This document shows, piece by piece, positions 6,084-9,498 of a DNA stretch of 9,498 nucleotides (positions are counted from its first letter, which is position 1; each line of letters begins with the position of its first letter). Origin of the DNA: CADAWZ01 sp045114665 (GTDB lineage: Bacteria; Vulcanimicrobiota; CADAWZ01); NCBI GenBank assembly GCA_045114665.1, contig JBGUKW010000298.1, forward strand, positions 1 to 9,498, in the 5' to 3' direction. The notes below the pieces were generated by a model that worked only from the letters and a program-made list of their open reading frames with translations, was not told the DNA's origin and searched no databases. The translations under genes were made by a program, and so were the position numbers.

Positions 6084-6787
6084 AAATTCTTACAATAGAT
6101 TCTGCTTCAGAGTCTTTTTCTGTCTCTATTTTTGATGGAGATAAAGTTTTGTCTGAAGTCTTTTTAAAAAGAACTGGAAAACAGTTGACATATTTGGCAA
6201 AGTCTATTGATTATGCTTTTGTATTGTCAGGATTAGATAGAAAAGACATTGAGCTTGTTTGTGTTTCTTCAGGACCAGGGTCTTTTACAGGAATAAGACT
6301 TGCTGAAGTTACTGCAATGACTGTTGCACAGATTATTTCTGCCCCTATTATTACGATAAATACACTTGATTCTGTGTATGAAGCTGTCAAATTCTACAAA
6401 AAAAATGTTGCTGTTGCATTTGATGCAAGAAGAGATGAGATCTTTACAGCAATATATGGAGATAACAAAAGACTTACAGATTATTTAGCTGTTTCTGTCA
6501 AAGAATTTAATACTCTTTTAAAAAAATATGAAATTAAATTTGTAACAGGAAATGCTATAACAAGATATGGAGCAAATATGAAAATTGTTGTTCCAGAAAT
6601 TGAATTTGCTAATGAATTTTTTTGGTATCCCCATGGTTTTGCTCTTGCTTCTATCGGTATTGAGAAATATAACAATGGGGAAGCTATTCCATTTAATGAA
6701 GTTCGTCCATTTTATATGAGAAAACCTGAAGCAGAGGAAACGAGAGAAAAGAAGTTAAAAGAGCAGATGGAGAAAAAAGATGAGTGA
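6080..6787 (+). CDS. tsaB: tRNA t6A biosynthesis protein TsaB (TsaD partner, inactive ASKHA fold)
   Basis: The 235-residue product has the TsaB pattern: ILTIDSASESFSVSIFDG at the N-terminus, VSSGPGSFTGIRLA (62-75), DARRDEIF (115-122) and the C-terminal PFYMRKPEAE (210-219). TsaB is a paralogue of TsaD that lacks catalysis and heterodimerises with it, forming the platform to which TsaE binds. It ends in a charged Lys/Glu tail (REKKLKEQMEKKDE) slightly beyond the conserved part. A strong GGAGGA (6065-6070) lies inside the 3' end of tsaE, and the genes overlap by four bases. The 3' end overlaps rimI by eight bases. The identification is secure. Confidence 0.96.
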   Translation: MKILTIDSASESFSVSIFDGDKVLSEVFLKRTGKQLTYLAKSIDYAFVLSGLDRKDIELVCVSSGPGSFTGIRLAEVTAMTVAQIISAPIITINTLDSVYEAVKFYKKNVAVAFDARRDEIFTAIYGDNKRLTDYLAVSVKEFNTLLKKYEIKFVTGNAITRYGANMKIVVPEIEFANEFFWYPHGFALASIGIEKYNNGEAIPFNEVRPFYMRKPEAEETREKKLKEQMEKKDE

Positions 6788-7286
6788 GGGACTTTTGACA
6801 ATTTCTCCTATGGCACGGGAAGATATTCCTCGAATAATGGAAATTGAAAGACAGTGTTTTACCGATGACGGCTGGACGGCAGATGGGTTTCAAAGAGAAA
6901 TTGACAATAAAAAAATTGCATTTTATATAACAGCTTCTTTAGATGGAAAAATAATTGGCTATATGGGCAGTTGGATTATATTGGAAGAGGCTCATATAAC
7001 TACTTTTGCTGTTGATCCTGAATACAGAAATAGAAAAGTTGCTTCTACACTTATGCTATGTTTTTTGAGAGAAGCTGTAAAACAAGAAGTTCATTGGTCA
7101 ACTCTTGAAGTCAATGAAAATAATGAACATGCAATAAAATTATATAAAAGATTTGGATATAAGACTGTAAGTGTTAGAAAAAATTATTATGGCGAAAATG
7201 AAGATGCTTTTTTGATGTGGCTTGGAAACATGCACTTGAAGTCTTTTTCTGAGAGGCTTGATGTTATTGAGCAAGAAATTAGTTAA
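6780..7286 (+). CDS. rimI: Ribosomal protein S18-alanine N-acetyltransferase RimI (GNAT)
   Basis: The 168-residue GNAT protein has the order expected for RimI, which acetylates the N-terminal alanine of ribosomal protein S18 from acetyl-CoA. The N-terminal part is ISPMAREDIPRIMEIERQCF (8-27), the central strand and acetyl-CoA loop are FAVDPEYRNRKVASTLM (76-92), and the RimI-type end is LEVNENNEHAIKLYKRFGY (109-127) followed by RKNYYGENEDAFLMW (133-147). In the R-x-x-G-x-[GA] acetyl-CoA loop the Gly is Lys86 and the final position is Ala88. It is about 15 residues longer than a minimal RimI, with a charged C-terminal helix (HLKSFSERLDVIEQEIS). It overlaps tsaB by eight bases. RimI beside the t6A genes is common in bacteria; the exact acceptor protein is inferred from family and context. 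Confidence 0.93.
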   Translation: MSEGLLTISPMAREDIPRIMEIERQCFTDDGWTADGFQREIDNKKIAFYITASLDGKIIGYMGSWIILEEAHITTFAVDPEYRNRKVASTLMLCFLREAVKQEVHWSTLEVNENNEHAIKLYKRFGYKTVSVRKNYYGENEDAFLMWLGNMHLKSFSERLDVIEQEIS

Positions 7287-7399
7287 TTTTGTGTGATTAT
7301 TAACTTAGAAATTAAATAATTGTTTTATTTTCTTATACGCAACTTTTGGGGTACAATACGCTAACTTTAACATTTTTCTCTTTTTATTTATCTAATTTT

Positions 7400-7424
7400 A
7401 CTTAAAATAGAGAATATTTTAAGT
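7400..7424. other. Perfect 10-bp hairpin inside the inverted-repeat element
   Basis: ACTTAAAATA (7400-7409) and TATTTTAAGT (7415-7424) are perfectly complementary around a five-base GAGAA loop. There is no T run on either strand next to it, so it is not an intrinsic terminator. It lies in the left half of the region enclosed by the large arms. Confidence 0.75.
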
Positions 7425-7482
7425 AGAAGCTTTCTTTATAGATACTACTACGAGAAAAAGTGATGCAGTTCCAGTATTTTTT

Positions 7483-7500
7483 CTCCTTGCTTGCAAGGAG
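7483..7500. other. GC-rich palindromic hairpin inside the inverted-repeat element
   Basis: CTCCTTGC (7483-7490) and GCAAGGAG (7493-7500) form a perfect stem around TT, in practice seven pairs with a CTTG loop. It is the most GC-rich structure in the gap. A T6 run precedes rather than follows it, so it is not a terminator. TTTTTCTC (7478-7485) could instead pair with GAGAAAAA (7452-7459), giving a mutually exclusive fold. Confidence 0.75.
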
Positions 7501-7695
7501 CTAATTTGCCCGTATTGTACCGCAAAAAGTTGCTCATTCAAATTATTTGACTGCAAAATTAATAACAAAAATTGATTTCCGCAAAAGTAAGAAGACAAGC
7601 ACAAAAGCTACTAATTGAAAGTTTATAAACACACCATGAATACAGAAAAATTTCAAGTGGTTAGACAAAAGAGGTGAAGAGAAAGAGGGATAGAT

Positions 7696-8700
7696 ATGAT
7701 TTGGTTAGGAATTGAGACAAGTTGTGATGATACTTCTGTTGCATTGGTAAAAGACGGAAGAGAGATACTTGCAAATTTAATATCTTCTCAAATAGATATT
7801 CATAAAATTTATGGTGGAGTTGTTCCTGAAATAGCGAGTAGAAAGCATTTAGAAACTATAAATCCACTCATTCAAGAGGCTTTAAAAATAGCTAATATTG
7901 GATTTGGTGATATTGATGCAGTTGCTGTAAGTAATGGACCAGGTTTGATTGGTTCACTATTGGTTGGTGTTGCTGCTGCAAAGGCATTGGCAACTACTTT
8001 AAATATACCAATTTTGGCTGTGAACCATTTGCCTGCTCATATTTATGCTAATTTTCTTGAAGACCCTATTCCTGAATTGCCAGCTCTTGCCCTTTTGATT
8101 TCAGGAGGACATACATGTCTTGCTGTTATGGAAGAACATGGTAAATTTAAATTTTTGGGTGAAACAAGAGATGACGCAGTTGGTGAATGTTATGATAAAT
8201 CTGCAAGAGTTATGGGGCTTCCTTATCCAGGTGGTCCTGAAATAGATAGATTGGCAAAAGAGGGAAACGGAAAATCAATAAAATTTCCTCGTCCTTACAT
8301 GTCAGAAAGTAAATATGAGTTCAGTTTTAGTGGTTTGAAAACAGCTGTTTTACAGTATTGTAGGAAAAATCCTGATTTTAATTTGTCTGATACTTGTGCT
8401 TCTCTTCAGGAAGCTATTTCAGATGTGGTAGTTAGAAAAACAATAAATGCTATGAAAGATTTCAATTTAAAAAGATTGATGATCGCAGGTGGTGTTGCTT
8501 GTAATTCAGGAATTAGACAAAAATTTGAATCTGAGTGTAAAAAACGCAATTTTGAATTTTTTAGACCAAAACCAATTTTATGTACAGATAATGCGGCAAT
8601 GGTTGCATGTTGTGCATATTATGAATATAATTGTGGAAAGAGAAGCGATCTTCTTCTCGATGTTTATCCGTCTGCAAGTTGGGAAGATTATATTAAATAA
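7696..8700 (+). CDS. tsaD: tRNA t6A37 threonylcarbamoyltransferase TsaD
   Basis: The 334-residue ASKHA-fold enzyme transfers threonylcarbamoyl from its adenylate to A37 of ANN-decoding tRNAs. It has every hallmark: LGIETSCDDTSVALV (4-18), YGGVVPEIASRKH (39-51), SNGPGLIGSLLVG (79-91), the metal-binding NHLPAH with His111 and His115, LISGGHTCL (134-142), a DAVGECYDKSARVMGLPYPG segment, FSFSGLKTAV, GGVACNSGIRQKF, and CTDNAAM, where Asp298 completes the metal site. Length is normal. AGAGGGA lies five bases before the ATG. In many bacteria tsaD directly follows tsaE-tsaB-rimI; here 409 bp of structured non-coding DNA intervenes, so it may be transcribed separately or by read-through. The next gene starts nine bases after its stop. 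Confidence 0.98.
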   Translation: MIWLGIETSCDDTSVALVKDGREILANLISSQIDIHKIYGGVVPEIASRKHLETINPLIQEALKIANIGFGDIDAVAVSNGPGLIGSLLVGVAAAKALATTLNIPILAVNHLPAHIYANFLEDPIPELPALALLISGGHTCLAVMEEHGKFKFLGETRDDAVGECYDKSARVMGLPYPGGPEIDRLAKEGNGKSIKFPRPYMSESKYEFSFSGLKTAVLQYCRKNPDFNLSDTCASLQEAISDVVVRKTINAMKDFNLKRLMIAGGVACNSGIRQKFESECKKRNFEFFRPKPILCTDNAAMVACCAYYEYNCGKRSDLLLDVYPSASWEDYIK

Positions 8701-8709
8701 GGAGGAAAT

Positions 8710-9306
8710 ATGAGATTTTTAAAAACTGTTGTTTTAAGTGCTTTTTTGTTTGTTGCTATGTATGCAGTTGGTTTTTGTTCTGTTGATTGGAGTAGTGTCA
8801 ATCTTCCAATCGTAAAATTTATGGCAAAATACTATGATGTTGACCCTATAACCGTTGTTTCTATTGGTCAAAGAATGGAAAAATATGATGACGATACTTC
8901 TGTTTTGTTGTATCTTGCCAATGAAGCAAATGTTGATCCTTTAGAAATCATGGATAAAAGAATTGAAGGTAAGACTTGGGTTGAACTTTTTAAAGAATAT
9001 AAGATAAAACTTGCTCCATTGTTTTTAGAAGCAGGAAAAAATCTTCCAGAGAGATTTAAATATCCTTATGCACAATATGAAGCTCACAAAAGAAATCCAA
9101 ATTATAAGATGAAACTCTATGATACAAATATTAGAGATCTTGTTCAATTAAATTTGATGAAAAAAGCATTCAATTTAGAGCCAAGAAATGTTATGAAATC
9201 TGTAAATAATGGTGCTTCTTTCTCAGAAATAATAGATAATCAAATTGATAAACAAGATTTTGAATATGAATCAGAACCTAAATCTGAAGATACAGATATA
9301 GAATAA
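8710..9306 (+). CDS. Secreted helical-repeat protein of unknown function
   Basis: The 198-residue product starts with a signal peptide (MRFLKTVVLSAFLFVAMYAV, then GFCS) and no lipobox, because Phe rather than Gly/Ala/Ser precedes the Cys. Cleavage should fall near residues 23-25, releasing it beyond the cytoplasmic membrane. The mature chain carries an imperfect helical repeat. NVDPLEIMDKRIEGKTWVEL (74-93) lines up with NLEPRNVMKSVNNGASFSEI (155-174), sharing N-[VL]-[DE]-P-x-x-[IV]-M, then G-x-[TS]-[WF]-x-E-[LI]. YDVDPITVVSI (42-52) looks like an earlier, partial copy. The end is acidic (EYESEPKSEDTDIE). I recognise no named family. It has the best ribosome binding site in the window (GGAGG, four bases before ATG) and lies nine bases after tsaD, so co-transcription is likely. 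The terminator at 9332 ends the unit. Confidence 0.87.
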   Translation: MRFLKTVVLSAFLFVAMYAVGFCSVDWSSVNLPIVKFMAKYYDVDPITVVSIGQRMEKYDDDTSVLLYLANEANVDPLEIMDKRIEGKTWVELFKEYKIKLAPLFLEAGKNLPERFKYPYAQYEAHKRNPNYKMKLYDTNIRDLVQLNLMKKAFNLEPRNVMKSVNNGASFSEIIDNQIDKQDFEYESEPKSEDTDIE

Positions 9307-9331
9307 TATTTATTTTTTTATATATTTCAAT

Positions 9332-9371
9332 AAATCTCGGTAAAAAATATAATTTTTTGTCGAGATTTTTT
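9332..9371 (+). terminator. Intrinsic terminator ending the tsaD transcript
   Basis: AAATCTCG (9332-9339) pairs with CGAGATTT (9361-9368). Two G/T pairs and an A6/T6 stack (9342-9347 with 9353-9358) continue the stem to a three-base loop. T residues continue to 9371 and again at 9373-9377. It lies 25 bp after the TAA at 9304-9306. Confidence 0.93.
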
Positions 9372-9412
9372 ATTTTTGTATTGATTTTTTTTTAAAATGT
9401 TGTGAAAATATA

Positions 9413-9436
9413 TATAATAAAAAAATTAAAAGGGGG
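9413..9436 (+). promoter_or_regulatory. Probable -10 box and ribosome binding site of the last gene
   Basis: TATAAT (9413-9418) is a perfect -10 hexamer placed just after a terminator, where a new promoter is expected; no convincing -35 lies at normal spacing. GGGGG (9432-9436) precedes the ATG at 9443 by six bases. If both are used, the leader is only about 20 bases long. Confidence 0.45.
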
Positions 9437-9442
9437 AAAATT

Positions 9443-9498
9443 ATGGATATTAGACCTTATGCAAATGAGATAGATATAGCAGCTAAACTTTCAGCAGT
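9443..9498 (+). CDS. Start of a gene that runs off the window, unidentified
   Basis: An ATG at 9443 with a good ribosome binding site opens a frame reading MDIRPYANEIDIAAKLSA, unbroken to the window end (18 full codons). The 18 residues show no signal peptide and no motif I can name. A preceding terminator and a -10 box support this as the first gene of a new transcript. Confidence 0.65.
   Translation, partial: MDIRPYANEIDIAAKLSA

Larger units (their letters stand above)
7339..7533. repeat. Long imperfect inverted repeat: MITE-like element or structured RNA
   Basis: The left arm 7339-7360 and right arm 7511-7533 pair in 21 positions: eleven perfect pairs at the inner end (GGTACAATACG with CGTATTGTACC), one G/G mismatch, five pairs, one bulged A, and five pairs (GCAAC with GTTGC). 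Outside the core, AAATAATT (7314-7321) faces AATTATTT (7541-7548). ATTATTAA (7296-7303) faces TTAATAAC (7559-7566), with the same 10-base spacing between the two motifs on each side. The whole may thus span about 7285-7576. The enclosed 150 bp contain two further hairpins. No transposase and no clear target duplication is seen. It could be a degenerate miniature inverted-repeat element or a folded RNA; the sequence alone does not decide. Confidence 0.8.
7287..7695. other. 409-bp non-coding gap splitting rimI from tsaD
   Basis: No credible gene is seen on either strand. The gap contains a long imperfect inverted repeat (core arms 7339-7360 and 7511-7533, with weaker matching outwards to about 7285 and 7576), two perfect hairpins between the arms, and a plain A-rich leader to tsaD with a ribosome binding site AGAGGGA at 7684-7690. 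There is no canonical terminator after rimI and no clear consensus promoter for tsaD. The only open frames are a 61-codon minus-strand frame from a TTG with no ribosome binding site and a 13-codon frame at 7636-7677, and neither is convincing. Confidence 0.8.

Noticed and set aside
7483..7500. GC-rich hairpin read as an intrinsic terminator after rimI
   Set aside because: The T run is on its 5' side on the + strand, and the minus strand has an A run after the stem, so neither orientation fits.
7419..7604. 61-codon minus-strand open frame in the rimI-tsaD gap
   Set aside because: It begins at a TTG with no ribosome binding site, and runs through both the inverted-repeat arm and the GC-rich hairpin, which is the expected behaviour of a chance frame in a structured sequence.
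7636..7677. 13-codon frame (MNTEKFQVVRQKR) upstream of tsaD as a leader peptide
   Set aside because: No ribosome binding site, no run of regulatory codons and no terminator/antiterminator pair after it.
7287..7695. tmRNA, RNase P RNA, SRP RNA or tRNA in the gap
   Set aside because: None of the conserved core sequences of these RNAs was found by eye. A 6S-like rod RNA cannot be excluded but has no specific support.
8489..8713. 74-codon + strand frame overlapping the 3' end of tsaD
   Set aside because: It is the +2 shadow of the conserved TsaD C-terminus, including the Asp298 metal site, and has no independent features.

Overview
The window is a stretch of an AT-rich bacterial chromosome (about 30% GC by eye) with all supported genes on the + strand. 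Shine-Dalgarno sites, ATG/GTG starts and intrinsic terminators are ordinary bacterial ones. A lipobox lipoprotein and a secreted protein show an envelope with lipoprotein export. The lineage is not resolved: the housekeeping genes (argS, the t6A genes, comEA) are universal or widespread, and the others are uncharacterised. No phage, CRISPR, toxin-antitoxin or transposase gene is visible.

Layout. 1-348 is the 3' end of a gene whose C-terminus is built from 21 in-frame 9-bp repeats (poly-Glu, then Glu-Glu-Lys). It is closed by a strong terminator at 388-435. 547-1236 encodes a membrane-anchored ComEA-like DNA-binding protein (SLBB then helix-hairpin-helix). 1339-2070 encodes a membrane-anchored YHS/TRASH-like cysteine protein with a proline-rich tail carrying a repeated I-E-x-I-P-L motif, and ends in a terminator at 2082-2138.

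2215-7286 is a tightly packed run on one strand: argS, a helical zinc-ribbon protein with an internal duplication, a lipoprotein, then tsaE, tsaB and rimI with overlapping ends. A 409-bp non-coding gap follows (7287-7695), holding a long imperfect inverted repeat and two inner hairpins. Then come tsaD, a secreted helical-repeat protein immediately downstream, and a terminator at 9332-9371. A new gene starts at 9443 and runs off the window.

How the genes work together. TsaE, TsaB and TsaD are three of the four bacterial proteins that make N6-threonylcarbamoyl-adenosine (t6A) at position 37 of ANN-decoding tRNAs; TsaC/Sua5 is not in the window. RimI, an N-acetyltransferase for ribosomal protein S18, commonly sits with them. 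With argS the cluster is mostly a translation locus, with two envelope proteins and a zinc-ribbon protein attached. The least explained parts are the structured element splitting rimI from tsaD, the coding minisatellite at the left edge, and three uncharacterised proteins with internal repeats (1339, 3982, 8710).
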